Below, in pieces: positions 11,030 through 23,800 of a stretch of 64,000 nt of DNA. Position 1 is the first letter of the stretch, and each line of letters opens with the position of its first letter. Position numbers and translations under genes: made by a program. Under the pieces are notes generated by a model. That model made no database searches. It worked only from the letters and a program-made list of their open reading frames with translations, and was not told where the DNA came from. The DNA is from Crossaster papposus (lineage: Eukaryota; Echinodermata; Asteroidea; Velatida; Solasteridae), in the NCBI GenBank assembly GCA_037893245.1, contig JBAIAA010000096.1, positions 930,001-994,000 of the forward strand, in the 5' to 3' direction.

Positions 11030-11222
11030 GGTATTTATGAATTAGGTAATAACAATGCGAGGACCCGGTTATTACTGCGTGATAATGACCGGGTTGGGGG
11101 ATGACTGCTGGTAATGGATCGAGCCGAAGGCGAGGTCCATTACCAGCGGTCATCCCCCAACCCTGTCATTATCACGCAGTAATAATCGGGTCCTCGCACT
11201 GTTATTACCTTTAATAAATACC
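11030..11222. repeat. Second palindrome with the same loop
   Basis: The left arm GGTATTTATGAATTAGG continues to TAATGGATC. The loop is at about 11120-11134 and the right arm ends TAAATACC. The arm sequence differs from the hairpin at 10068 but the loop is identical. Confidence 0.9.
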
Positions 11223-13202
11223 TTTTTAACAGGGAAAAATGGGAAAATGCTCCGAATTTGGTGACTTTCCTTTCGGCGATATTTCCAGCGTTTTGTTGTT
11301 TTATGTCTCTTCAATATGTGTTGTTATTATAACCCATACTTTGAGACCACACTAGCTGACCACTGATGCCCACCGTGTATAGCAACGCGTTAGCGTTAAC
11401 AGACGACACGCGCATTTAAAAAAATGCCCCGCGTATAGATACAAACGTTCTACGCGTTCATTTTTAGCGCGCCGTATCAAGATTTGACGCGTCTTTGTTA
11501 CAAGTTACCGTAGAACTGTTGCATTCGGCCAATCATTGACTTACATGATGCTTGATTAATGCTGGTTCAGGGAACATTTCGTCACCGACACCACGAACTG
11601 ACACACAGTGGTCGCCGTTACAGAAATACAATTCGGAGAAAAACGCTTTTAAAGGTTTGACACGAGTTTACTCAGTCAACAAATCCGTCTACTTGAGGGG
11701 TTTGGGTACAGTATCATTAAACGTAACAATTCGTTAACTGCTGAAACACAATTTTTATATTGTGAAAATATGGTTAGTTAATATGGTTAGTTAATTTATA
11801 ATTAATTTAAGAAAAAACAACTTCGCCATGTTATACTTCCTGGCACAAAATGATATATTCAGCAATAATTTGTTTAGTTATATAATTTATATTAGTCATA
11901 TTTCCACCACTTTGATTTTTTGAGATTTTTAGTATCTCATTCTAAGGACCTTATAGAAGTTCACTGTGGTGAAAAGTATTCTATTACAATTTGTGTGAGG
12001 TCAAAACTTATTTTCCCTGGACTAATATAGTTCCCTTTGGAATAATTGGTTTTATAAAAGAGGCAAATAGACACATAGATAGAGAAATAAATAGATATAC
12101 TGTATACACTGTTTTTGGCTTTATAAAGATTTTTTGAATTTCTGAATGTACTCTGAATGGGCTTCTACCATCTTGCTCGTCAAAGGAATAACTCCGTTTA
12201 CAAGGGCCCTGTAATGTGCAGGTGAAGTAGATCATTTTTGACAAACAAAAATACGTGGAGAGGAAAATATGATAAAATTAAACTATCAAGGAATTGAAAA
12301 AAAAATACCATAATAATACAAACGGTAAAGAAAAAAGAGTGATATGTGCGGGTCAAAATGTAGCAAGATTTAAGGTGTACATTGTTGAATAATGTCGTGG
12401 TGGCAATAGATGAAAAAGACCCGTTTTCAATGATTTGTAATGCTTTTAAAAGATTTTACATGAAAACTCGCTCAGTAGCTTAGTTCTCCAAGGGTATTGA
12501 TAAGTTCCCTCTGGAAAATTTCTTTTTATAAAATAGGCAAATAGACACCTAGATCTATAGAGAAATAATTAGTTATACTGTATACACTGTTTTTGGCTTT
12601 ATAGATATTTTTTTTGAATATCTGAATGTAGGGCCTACTCCTCTAGGTTCCAAAGTTACATGATTTGAAGGTAGTACACTATTTGTTGTAATTTTCGAAA
12701 ATGTATTGGTTTTTAAATAAGGTTTATAAATAAGGTTTATATTCATGGTAAGTATTGTGACGGAGATCAATTGTTTAAGTTTTGCGTGAATAGATGCTAG
12801 GAAAAACCAAAAACATTAATGCTGTTCCTCGACTTCATTCAGACAAAACAGAGCAATTGATAGATGCAGGTTAGGAAACCAGACTACTGACTGACAACAG
12901 CATGCACGGAATGTGTAACAGTATTGCCAAACAAATGAGGTGTAACTTAATTTAATAAATTGGGGGAAGTGTTTGAAAATAGTCAGGTATTTTCAACCAT
13001 TGCCGAAATCTCAGTAATTCCTTTGAGATATATAGGCGGGTGTGTGTATAGGATATAGGGGCAAGAGAGGAAGAGGAGTAGGGGAGGGGGGGGGGGGGGG
13101 TCCCCTCTACTATATTGTGCTGGGTATACGGCTCGTCAAAGGATCCTTTTTTCAAGGGCCCTGTGCAGGTAAAGTAAATACATTTTAAGAAACGTGTTTT
13201 CA
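11223..13202. other. Downstream part of duplication block A
   Basis: From about 12330 it aligns with 58235-59080 of block B (GAATAATGTCGTGGTGGC, then TTACATGATTTGAAGGTAG). The segment 12030-12180 is repeated at 12505-12625, a local tandem duplication. A G-tract lies at about 13083-13100. No coding region is supported. Confidence 0.55.
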
Positions 13203-13204
13203 TA

Positions 13205-14589
13205 CACTCTAAAAACAGATTGGTTAAAAGACCAACCAATCTAATTGGTTGACCCAATATTGGTTGTTTTTAACCAATGTGTTGGTTAAAGCGTAACCAA
13301 TGCGTTGGTTGTCCGTCAACCAGTCATATTGGTTGAAGGTATCAACCAATCTATTGGTAATTTATAACCAATATGTTGGTTGTCCTTCAACCAGTCATGT
13401 TGGTTGAAGGTATCAACCAATTTATTGGTCATTTATAACTAATATATTGGTTGTCCGTCAACCAGTCATATTGGTTGAAGGTATCAACCAATCTATTGGT
13501 AATTTATAACTAATATATTGGTTGTCCGTCAACCAGTCATATTGGTTGAAGGTATCAACCAATCTATTGGTAATTTATAACTAATATATTGGTTGTCCTT
13601 CAACCAGTTATATTGGTTGAGCTTGCAACTAAGGTATCAACCAATCTATTGGTCATTAATAACCAATATGTTGGTTGTCCTTCAACCAGTCATATTGGTT
13701 GAGCTTGAAACCAAGGTATCAACCAATCTATTGGTTATTCATAACCAATAGATTGGTTGGCCTTCAACCAGTCATATTGGTTGAGCTTGTATACAGCAAC
13801 TGACCAATCAGAAGTGAGAACATTTGTTTTGACAATAGTCGATGTTAAATTGTAGTATTTAGTCCAAAATGCACTTTTTTGGCCATAATATGTAATTATT
13901 CAAACGATTCCATGATTGAATTTAGATTTTTGTACAAACATAGTGAAAAATTCACATTACATTTCCTTTGTATTCAAATTTTGACATTATTCATAAAAAA
14001 ACTAGCTGTGACTTCGTCGTGGACAAAAAAAGCGAACTATAAAACTAACAACGGCAGTAGCTAAGTTTGTAGTAAGTGTTCAGTAGGTAATAGGTTATTA
14101 TTGTATGTATGCGTATTTGCAGTGTGTAATAAGTTAATTCCATTGGTATTATTTAATTACGTAATTTGTCCACGTAGGAACCAATACATAAAAACAACCA
14201 ATAGTATTGGTTGTAGCCTAACCATTACAAATTTGTTGAATTAACCAATAATGTATTTTTGCATTTGTTATAACCAATGCAATTGGTTGCGTGTTAACCA
14301 ATATGAATTGGTTGCAGCCCTACCATTATGTATTGGTTAGTACTATAACCAATATGGATTGGTTACGTGGTAACCAATACAAATTGGTTGGAGTCCTACC
14401 ATTGTGGATTGGTTAAATTAACCAACATTGCATTGGTTGGTTTTATAACCAATATGGATTGGTTAAATAGGTAACCAATGTCATATTGGTTATTTTAACC
14501 AATATTTTGGTTATCCACATATCTACCAACTGGATTGGTTGAAATCGACCAATATATTGGTTATTTTCAACCAATCTGTTTTTAGAGTG
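13205..14589. mobile_element. CACT-ended element with AACCAAT/ATTGGTT palindrome arms
   Basis: The ends are CACTCTAAAAACAGATTGG and its exact inverse, with TA at 13203-13204 and 14590-14591. Block B lacks the element at the matching place (GTGTTGTCAAACAATC at about 59077). Both arms are packed with dozens of AACCAAT and ATTGGTT words that mostly pair as short palindromes. A unique core of about 380 bp (13795-14180) separates them. Terminal CACT plus many subterminal binding-site-like repeats suggests a non-autonomous CACTA/EnSpm relative. Confidence 0.75.
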
Positions 14590-14890
14590 TACAAACACCC
14601 CAACAAACAAACAAACAAACAAGACAATGACTTACACAACAAAATAAATGGAGGGGAAAATAATTTTATGATCAATTAAAACTATCAAGGAATAAAAAAA
14701 AAGACAAGAAATAAGCAAATAAGAAAATATTAAAATTAAAAGGAGAAAATAATTGCGAAGGAGGCAAGACAACATAATTAAGACAATGGGGAAGAAACTA
14801 CGGTACGCAACATGAGATGAGATATTTTTTGGTTGTAAGCAGATTTGACGGAAGCAGCCCACAGACGACTTTGTTCTCAACGCTGTGTCT
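14590..14890. other. Block A host sequence before the 10-kb insertion
   Basis: Continuous with 59079-59366 in block B (CACCCCAACAAACAAAC through GCTGTGTCT). No gene. Confidence 0.6.
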
Positions 14891-15387
14891 ATAGTACCCT
14901 AATTGCACTGCTGCTTTGTTCGGGCCCCAGAATCTATACTAGAGTCTTAGATATGGGGAGATTCGAGAGAAGAAACCGGAGCCCGAACAAACCAACATCG
15001 GGTGGTAAGGCGGTAGGGTGGTAAAAGAAGGGGAGAAAAAAAAAAGTGTAAATAACAGGTGTTATCCCCTCGAGACTGGGCCCGGATTTATTGAAGTACA
15101 CCTATTGTTTCACTTGTACCTACCGGCTACACCTTACCGTTCATCCTTGCCTCAACCAGACTTAACACTGATAGTATCTTATCTTGCGCCCTCACTCGCC
15201 GCAATGCAAATAGTACCCTAATTGCACTGCTGCTTTGTTCGGGCCCCAGAATCTATACTAGAGTCTTAGATATGGGGAGATTCTTCGCTCCGAACCAGGA
15301 CCACGAAGCCTCACCCATTCCCACAATATCTCGCCCCAAATACCACCCATACCTCACCCATACCTCACCCATACCTCACCCATACCT

Positions 15388-15600
15388 CACCCGTACCGCG
15401 TCGCCCGTACCGCGTCGCCCGTACCGCGTCGCCCGTACCGCGTCGCCCGTACCGCGTCGCCCGTACCGCGTCGCCCGTACCGCGTCGCCCGTACCGCGTC
15501 GCCCGTACCGCGTCGCCCGTACCGCGTCGCCCGTACCGCGTCGCCCGTACCGCGAAGCCCGTACCGCGAAGCCCGTACCACGACGCCCGTACCGCGACGC
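15388..15600. repeat. 14-bp GC-rich tandem repeat
   Basis: About twelve near-identical units of CGTACCGCGTCGCC, followed by diverged units. The relative at 36420-36600 keeps only degenerate copies. Long frames over it are artefacts. Confidence 0.9.
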
Positions 15601-15887
15601 AACGCGTCACACGCACGACGCCGCCCGCATGACGCCGTCCGCACAACGCCTCTCGCACGACGCCACCCGCAGGACGCCACCTGCGCAACGCCCCACGCAG
15701 AACGCCACACGCACGACGCCGCCATCCATCCGGTAAAGCGAAGAACTCCCCGCCTAACTGATGGCGTTTTGCCGTAAACGCTGACGTATTATTCGACCGA
15801 CGCGGTGGAAATGCGTGCAATGAAAACCAACTTGAATTTGAAAGTCGCCCTTTGTCTACGGGGGCGGCGTAGCCATTCAGACTATCG

Positions 15888-16112
15888 ATGCTAACCAGAT
15901 CGGCGGAGGCAGGATCTGAAGGACCAGCCCCCGAGTTAGAATATCCGACATATGCGAGTAGCGCGTTGCAGTTTGACACTGTATGTGGCCAGAGGGCGGA
16001 TAGCCCTACATACCGAGGCATCAAAAGCCGAGAGTTATTAGGTCGCGGAATACTACCTAATGAGCGACAGATCGAACCATCCGGCGCAATTGCGACCTTC
16101 AAGATATCTTAA
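15888..16112 (+). CDS. Small conserved frame within the composite element, unknown function
   Basis: A 74-codon frame beginning MLTRSAEAGSEGPAPELEYP. The opposite-strand copy at 36293 downward keeps most of the same residues, with an 8-residue deletion (FDTVCGQR) and a different C-terminal end. Conservation at protein level is not more than expected from DNA similarity of the two elements. I see no signal peptide, membrane segment or known motif. It could be an exon piece of a lost element gene or chance. Confidence 0.2.
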   Translation: MLTRSAEAGSEGPAPELEYPTYASSALQFDTVCGQRADSPTYRGIKSRELLGRGILPNERQIEPSGAIATFKIS

Positions 16113-16299
16113 ACATAAATGTACATTTGCCATACTCCACGGAGCCAAGGATCGTCAATGACGGGTATATTATTATGGGGTCTCGTGTCGTCACTCCTCG
16201 CTTATAACTCCGCCTTCGCTTTCGGGAATATCCCGATAGACTTGCAGACGCCAAACGAGCACGGGGAGAAAAATAGCGCGGAACTGGGAACTACGTCCT

Positions 16300-17223
16300 G
16301 AATGAACCTGCAAGACCGCCCCATACCTTTAACGGTGTTATCTAATTGATAAACTAATATTGCAGATGAGCTTCACAAGTCCGCAAATATGCGTAGAACA
16401 ACAAAAAGGAGAAATGCTGCGTGTGGGACTTTTCTCGACGCCGAATTGCATACATAAAGCGTCTCGTTTCCTCAAATGTCCCCCTGTGGGTCAATGCCTA
16501 CCGCAACTGCGTATAGTTAATATATATTTTATTGTAATTATTGCCATTACCACTTGACTCGGGCACTTTTTCAAACACAACAGTTAACAATACGAAGAAA
16601 AGGTTGTTTCATTCTCGAGCGGGAAGACCATGTGACGTTAAATTACTATAGGGATACAGGGCTACTGGCCCACAATGCCCATGTATGTTTGAATGGATTC
16701 ATCTATACGTTGGAAACGGGCAGTTTTGCAGAACGGCTGCACCGATGGACAGTTGCTGACCCGTCGACACGCAATTTCGCCAAGTTTAGCGGCGACCGTG
16801 GAAACAACAACATCGCTTTTCACCATGGAAACGGTTCTTAGAATCTGTGAAGAAAAAATGTGACTTCGACCAATCATTAAACCTCATTTATAGGAAACAG
16901 AAAGCAAAAATAAAGAACACCGTTAAAAATCGTGTATAAATTAGGCCAAACTGGCTATGGCAACTACTTTACGTGCCGCTATCTCTTTTTCTTATAATTC
17001 TTTTGAGGTCTTTAGGCAAAAGTTCCGATCCCAATTATAAGACTTCTAAGAAGTGGAGTAAAGATGACCACAACAATAAAAAATAGACAAGGATTGGCCA
17101 AAACTTGTTTATGTTATTAAGGACGCCCTGCTGGTACAAACAAATACCATTTAAACATTTTAGGAAATATCCTTTAATCCATAGTTTGTTTGTTTTGGTT
17201 TTGGGGCTTTTTTTTTTGTTTTC
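16300..17223. other. Element interior without recognised genes
   Basis: Matches the inverted relative up to about 16841 (GAAACGGTTCTTAG). From there to about 24247 the relative has nothing. Small frames are not supported. Confidence 0.4.
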
Positions 17224-18685
17224 TCCTTTTCTTTTCGCAGAGGCTCGTCCTCTAATCTTAATCGGTTAGTTACATATCTAACACGCGTGGCCCGACCACT
17301 GCAGAACTTCTATTGTCACTCAAGCAGAGGTCCGCCCTCTGAACTTAATCAGTTACATTCAATTGTAACACGCAGGGCCTATCCACTGCGGAACTTCCAT
17401 TTGTCTCAAATGCAGAGGCCCGTCCTCTGATCTTAATCATTTAAATTCAAAATTTAACACGCCGGGCCTATCCACTGCGAAACTTCTTTTGTCTCACATG
17501 CAAGGGCCCATCCTCTGATCTTAATTAGTCAAATTCAAATTTAAAACGCAGGGCCTATCTACTGCGAAACTTCTTGTGTCTCTCATGCAGAGGCCCGTCC
17601 TCTGAACTTAATCAGTTAAATTCAAAACTGTAAACGCAGGGCCTATCCACTGCGAAACTTCTTGTGTCTCTCATGCAGAGGCCCGTCCTCTGAACTTAAT
17701 CAGTTAAATTCAAAACTGTAAACGCAGGGCCTATCCACTGCGAAACTTCTTGTGTCTCTCATGCAGAGGCCCGTCCTCTGAACTTAATCAGTTAAATTCA
17801 AAACTGTAAACGCAGGGCCTATCCACTGCGAAACTTCTTGTGTCTCTCATGCAGAGGCCCGTCCTCTGAACTTAATCAGTTAAATTCAAAACTGTAAACG
17901 CAGGGCCTATCCACTGCGACACTTCTTGTGTCTCTCATGCAGAGGCCCGTCCTCTGAACTTAATCAGTCACATTCAAATTTAAAACGCAGGGCCTATCTA
18001 CTGCGAAACTTCCATTTGTCTCAAATGCAGAGGCCCGTCCTCTGATCTTAATCAGTTAAATTCAAAATTTAACACGCAGATCCTATCCACTGCGAAACTT
18101 CCTTTGTCTCTCATGCAGAGGCCCGTCCTCTGATCTTAATCAGTTAAATTCAAAATTTAACACACAGGGCCTATCCACTGCGAAACCTCTTTTGTCTCTC
18201 GTGCAAGGGCCCGTTCTCTGATTTTAATCAGTTACATTCAAATTTAAAACACAGGGCCTATCTACTGCAGAACTTCTGTTGTCTCCCATCCAAAGGCCCA
18301 CCCTCTGATCTTAATCAGGTACATTCGAATTTAACACGCAGGGCCTATCCACTGCGGGACTTCTTTTGTCTCTCATGCAGAGACCTGACCTCTGATCTTA
18401 ACCAGATACATTCGAATTTAACACGCAGGGCCTATCCACTGCGGAACTTCTTTAGCCTGTCATGCAAAGGCCCACCAGTCTGATCTTAATCAGATACATT
18501 CGAATCTAACACGCAGGACCTAAGTACTGCACAACTTCTTTTGCATGTCATGCAAAGGCCCACCAGTCTGATCTTAATCAGATACATTCGAATCTAACAC
18601 GCAGGGCCTATCCACTGCGGCAACTACTTTTGTCTCTCAAGCAGAGGCCCGTCCTCTGATTTTAACCAGCTACATGGAAACTTAA

Positions 18686-19044
18686 GGGTAGGATACACCA
18701 TTTACTCCGAAATATTAAGAAATATCTTACTCATCTGAAAGTAAATAAAGATTCTAGGCATCCAGCAAAATGATTGCGCTAGATATCCCGAAATTATTCT
18801 GAAAATTAAAATTCTATAAAGAAAAATATGCGACCGCCGGATGGCGATCGCGAAACAACACAAATAACATAAGAATAACCGCCCAACGCCGGTTGAAAAC
18901 AAACGCTGTATTCCGTGCTTTTCTCGGCATTTATGACTGTAAAACTTCGAACAGGCCAGTTAAATTATATTTACTATAAAATACAACCGTCTAAATTCGC
19001 CCATTCATGATAATTTAAGCATATAACCATGGTGTATACTACCC
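18686..19044. mobile_element. TTAA-flanked MITE inside the 88-bp array
   Basis: TTAA at 18682-18685 and 19045-19048 flanks a 359-bp insert with ends GGGTAGGATACACCAT and, inverted, GGGTAGTATACACCAT. The array resumes in phase after it. Consistent with a piggyBac- or Kolobok-class MITE. Confidence 0.8.
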
Positions 19045-19940
19045 TTAACACGCAGGGTTTAATCCACTGCGGAACTTCTAATTGTCTCAAACGCAGAGGC
19101 CCGACCTCTGACCTTATTCAGTTACATTCAAATATAACACGCAGGGCCCTTCCACGCGGAATTGTTATTGTCTCTCAGGCGGAGGCCCCACCTCTGATCT
19201 AAAAATAAATATGTTAGATTAAAAATTCAACACACAAGGCCTGTCCACTGCGTAACTCCTATTTTCTCTTATCCTCGGATGATAGGCCTATCTATGTAAG
19301 ATAAACATTCATCACCCAGGGCCCGTCTTCTGCGTAACTGTTATTCTCTCTTAAACTCTGATCTTAACAAAGCTATATTTAAATTCAACACGCAGGGCCT
19401 GTCCACTGCGGAATTTATATTCTCTCTTATCCTATGATCTTAACATTGTTAGATTTAAAGTCAACACACCGGGCCCGTGCACTGCGGAACTTATACTACC
19501 TTATCCTATGATCTTAACATTGTTAGATTTAAATTCAGGGCCCATCCGGTGCGTAACTTATATTCTCTCTTATATCCTTTGATCTTAACATTGCTGGATT
19601 AAATTTAACACGGGGCCCATCCACTGCTTAACTTCTATTTTCTCTGATCCATTGATCTTAACAGTGTTAGATCTAAATTCAAAACGCAGGGCCTGTGCAC
19701 TGCGAAATTTATATTCTCTCTTATCCTTTTATCTTAACATTGTTAGATTTAAGTTCAACACACAGCGCCTGTCCACTGCCCAACTTATATTCTCTCTTAT
19801 CGTCTGATCTTAACAATGTCAGACTCAAATTCAACACACAAGGCGCGTCTGCTGCGCAACTTATAACTATTTCCCATCCACTGAACTTAACTATACACTA
19901 GATTAAAATCCAAAACGCAGGGCCCGTCCGCTGCTTAACT

Positions 19941-20309
19941 TATTATAATAATAATACTAATATCTTGGATTTATATAGCGCTTTTCACGCCCGAAGGGCA
20001 ACTCAAAGCGCGTCCAACATTATTACCCCTGATCACTGGGCAATTTTCAATCCTTAAACCCTCTCGACTCCCTGGGGAGTATACAGCCTGTGCTGCAATA
20101 TATGCGCTACTAGGCTAAATCAATCACAACAACCATCTCTGTCCTCACAGGTACACATTGTACCCCTGGGTGGAGAGAAGCAATTATAGTTAAGTGTCTT
20201 GTTCATGGGACACAAGTGTCACGACTGGGACTCGAACCCACACTCTGCTCAACAGAAACACCAGAGCTTGGGTTTGGTGTTCTTATCGACTAGGCCACGG
20301 CACCCTACT
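19941..20309 (-). mobile_element. tRNA-derived SINE
   Basis: Read on the minus strand, a tRNA-like head has a perfect A box, TGGCCTAGTCG (20287-20297), and B box, GGTTCGAGTCC (20228-20238), which form an internal Pol III promoter. The 3' tail reads GCGCTATATAAATCCAAG and ends in an ATT/ATA repeat, a tail style shared with LINE-mobilised SINEs in many marine invertebrates. It interrupts the 88-bp satellite. Not a functional tRNA gene: the region is about 370 bp and the head does not fold as a clean cloverleaf. Confidence 0.8.
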
Positions 20310-20401
20310 ATCTTAACCATGTTAGATTACAATTTGAACCCACAGGACCCATTCACTGTTCTTTCTTAGGCACAGGCCCGCCCTCTGATCTTAACCAGAC
20401 C

Positions 20402-20860
20402 GAGTCAACACCTTATCTCGGGGTAACAATGACCAAGAATATGAAATGGAATCAACACAACGACGTCATAACATCCAAGGCCAACAGAATACTAGGTCTT
20501 CTGCGTCGCAATCTGCAGTACACACCACAGTCAGTAAAGACCACTGCCCATCCGTCACTAGTTCGACCCCGTCTGGCATACTGCAGTGCACAGTAGTTCT
20601 ACATACACATTTTCCAATCCCTAGCCACACAACTTCTAGAAGATCCTCGGCATACAGTTGCTTACCCTATCAAACCCGGATAGATGCATTCAGGTATTCA
20701 TTAATGCCCAGCACAATCGCACTTTGGAATTCCATCCCAGTCACAGTACATGCATCACCCAGTCTTGAGCATTCAGGACTGGATTGCTCAATGTGGCTTT
20801 CTCAACAAAGTCCAGATTTCACTATAAATATATGCACCTACACCCACACTATGTAAATGA
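20402..20860 (+). pseudogene. LINE reverse-transcriptase C-terminal remnant
   Basis: One frame reads YLGVTMTKNMKWNQH, then SKANRILGLLRRNLQ, then HPSLVRPRLAYCS, up to a TAG at about 20598. A second frame continues with YQTRIDAFRYSLMPSTIALW and NSIP. These match the conserved tail of jockey/CR1-like LINE ORF2 proteins. A frameshift and stops make it a pseudogene. It begins where the 88-bp satellite ends. Confidence 0.8.
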
Positions 20861-23800
20861 GTATTATCTACACTGGTCCACACCGTGCACGACAAGCAAA
20901 TTGACGAGATATCCAGTTGGCCGCACTGTCCATTATCAACGTAGAAGTAGAAGTACCCACGCTAGTCTAGCGTAAAATTGTGCGTTTTAGCTAGCATTTT
21001 TAGTACAACTGCACAGACAGAAGTCGGTCACACCTTCTTGCATTATACGTGCCACCAAAAGGGTCAGCGACTGATAAACCTGATGCTAAACAACAATGCG
21101 CGTCATTTCCACGCGTAAATGCATTCAAAAGACTGCACTCATAAGCCAGCCAGCACTAAGAAACGTGCCGCGAAGCTGCCATTCGCCTAAGTAGTACACA
21201 CGCCGCTCAAGGCGCTACGACTCATTTGAGGGTCCACTCCCCGTTTTGTTTGAATGTCAAGGCCCCCCTTTGTTTAGGCTCGTCCTAAAACACGAATGCT
21301 GCCAACAAGAATGCATTATAGCTCTTCACTATGGACAATCATGATTAAATCTGATACGCCGAGCTAATAGGGCGCGATCGACCAACTGATATTTTGAAAA
21401 CCAATAACGCTACCAACATCTACGAGCCGTAACTCACTACAGCCCCCAAACCGAAAATGAGAATTTCAGATGGTACAGAACAAAACCCTCCGCGCTTAAC
21501 ATATTGCGAGGTTAAAAACCTTTTCCTGGGGAAGGATCTTAAGGGTGCAAAACAATTACAGTTGTTTAAACCTGTGCTGGTGAGGGTAATGTTGGACTTG
21601 TTGACATACTCAGACTATATTTGCTTGGAATCCGGAGGCCTGACCGGAAATATGGAGCACTTACCAAGGGTTCTCCGACCACGTACCTGAATCGCTTTTC
21701 AATTAAGTCGGAAAAACCGTACCTGGAACTATTAAAACCAACCTTACATGCAAACTCCCATTGTTTTTTTATTCCGAACCACAGCGGGAGAAAAGCCTAT
21801 TCACTAAATGTTCATCTCGCTATAGCCCGAGCCGTCTGTTGTAGTGCCATGCCATTTTGTGAACTTAGATTGCCCCTCCGTCTTCAGCTTTGTCTCTTTT
21901 TTTCCCCTGGTATTCCTTCCATAACCGTCTTTGTCAATATACAGTATTAGTCAGGTGACTGTGATAAAACCCAAATAAGAACATTGTTACCATTTAAACT
22001 TATTTTTTTATTTTTATATTTTTTTATTTTTTTATTTTTTTTACCACTGACCTTAAATTACTTTGACCTCAACACCTCACTTTTGACACAAACACCAAGG
22101 CTACAACACATACATGCCACATTAGATTGAAATCGGGACTCCAAGTTTTCAAATGAAAAAGGGTTTTAAACTCCGGCCCATTTTAAAACTTGACCCCAGA
22201 TGGCCTTCGACCTCCGAAGTTGAATTTGAAAACCACTCTCGTATAGTGAGACCGAAACGAGATTGTAAATGAAAAGCAAGGCAATGACAGCCATAACTTA
22301 TCGGGGTTGTATTATATATAACAGCGGTGACCAAACAGCAGCGGCCAAACTCCCAATCGATCAAATAATCAAATCAGCTCTGGACCTCAAAGAAGTTAAT
22401 TGCCCACAATAATTGTTATCTTTTATCGAAGATCCATAATAAGGCTAACAAATCCGGTACTAGGACGAATATTTCTATAGGGTGCTCACAAACTACACGG
22501 TTCATATCATATACTGATCCGGGTACCCCGAGATGATCAAGAACCCTTTTAAATTGTATAATTTTTGCGGATTCCATATACATGTACTTGACTTAAATGG
22601 AGAACTACCTTGTAATTATAACGTATGCCCAGATCGAGCGGGCCTGATCGCTTTTACTATGCGAAATACGGGATTTTAGCACTGTCCTGGAACGGACCAT
22701 GGCGATTACGCATGCCGGCTTTTCCGTGTCTTAGGTCACAATAATATTGTGCGGAATGACCTGAAACAAACATGCCCCTTGGTTGTTTCTCCCAGGTTAA
22801 ACCCCTATAAGCAAGGCTTGAATAAGTTTCTGCTTAAATAGCGCTTAAATTGGCTTCCTCCCCAAAATTTGAAAAAAGGTTGCATCGCATTATTATATAC
22901 AAACATATTTTACACACGGGTTACATTTTACATTTATGATTGAAACGGATCTGCCACCGTCGAAGGAGGCACTTATAGTCAGTGAAGACATGCTGACATA
23001 ACCGGCAGTGTTCTTGGACTCTAAAAAAAACCAAAAGCTTCAATTTCAATCCGGATGGTTTTTTTTGGTTTTCTTTGTTTTGTTTTTTAATTTTGAACGA
23101 CGATTGCTTGCAACAAAAGGGCTAAAAATACTAGTATCGTCTTATTGTTTAGAGAGACTTATCAAGTTTTCATCAACAGAGTTGAGCAGCATACTGAGCC
23201 GGCTTGGCGACAAGATATGTGATTTAGTTACCTATCTTCAAAATGTGTGGCTCTTTTTTAGTTACCTAAAACAATTAGGAACACTCAAAATGTCGTCTAA
23301 TCCGAAAGCAGGCTCACAAAAATAATGCCGCGCAAAAAGCACATAAATGCATCATTAAAAGTGTACTGACCTCAAAGGTTAAAACGATCTAACACCCCGA
23401 CCAAACCTGCGTTGCTGTACTAAACTCAAAGGCGAAACACATGTCAGAACCACTGCCCCATACCAGAGCAGAGCAAAGGCGCCCAACCAGAACATGTGGC
23501 ACTCTGACTATCTAAAACAAACATCACATGCAAAACGTGAGCATAAAGCACAGTAATATAACAATAGGTACGAGTATGCATTATAATTATATTGAAATTA
23601 TAATATATATTTTTGTTAATATCCCGAAACAGTCAGAGTCACCATGTTGGCCCAACACCACTGCCAAAAGGAACATTACTATACTGCGGGGCACTCCTTC
23701 GTGTACAAAAAAACTCGCATTTTTGCGGCTGTGAGCCGTCAACCTGCTCAAGACATCGCTGCGCACCTCAATATAAAGACTACGCTGCATTCTGACTGGC

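Larger units (their letters stand above)
10068..11222. mobile_element. Hairpin-ended mobile element, copy 1
   Basis: Each end is a near-perfect palindrome: 10068-10232 with arms of about 76 bp, and 11030-11222 with arms of about 90 bp. Both share the same loop, GAGCCGAAGGCGAGG. The 0.8-kb interior has no coding frame. A second copy in the opposite orientation lies at 61311-61932, with only one hairpin left. The superfamily is not recognised. Confidence 0.65.
17224..20400. repeat. 88-bp satellite with two hairpins per unit
   Basis: The best-kept units (17635, 17723, 17811 and on) repeat every 88 bp. Each unit holds CGCAG-(10 nt)-CTGCG and CAGAGG-CCCGT-CCTCTG, two short inverted repeats. Units become diverged and shorter towards 20400. 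The array is interrupted by a TTAA MITE (18686-19044) and a SINE (19941-20309). Confidence 0.9.

Noticed and set aside
15272-16102. Frames of 112-245 codons over 15.3-16.1 kb
   Set aside because: Driven by the 14-bp GC-rich repeat; no support outside it.
20228-20297. Functional tRNA gene
   Set aside because: A and B boxes are perfect but the stems do not pair as a tRNA, and the segment is the head of a SINE.
17224-20400. CRISPR-like array
   Set aside because: The 88-bp unit repeats as a whole with no unique spacers, in an animal genome.
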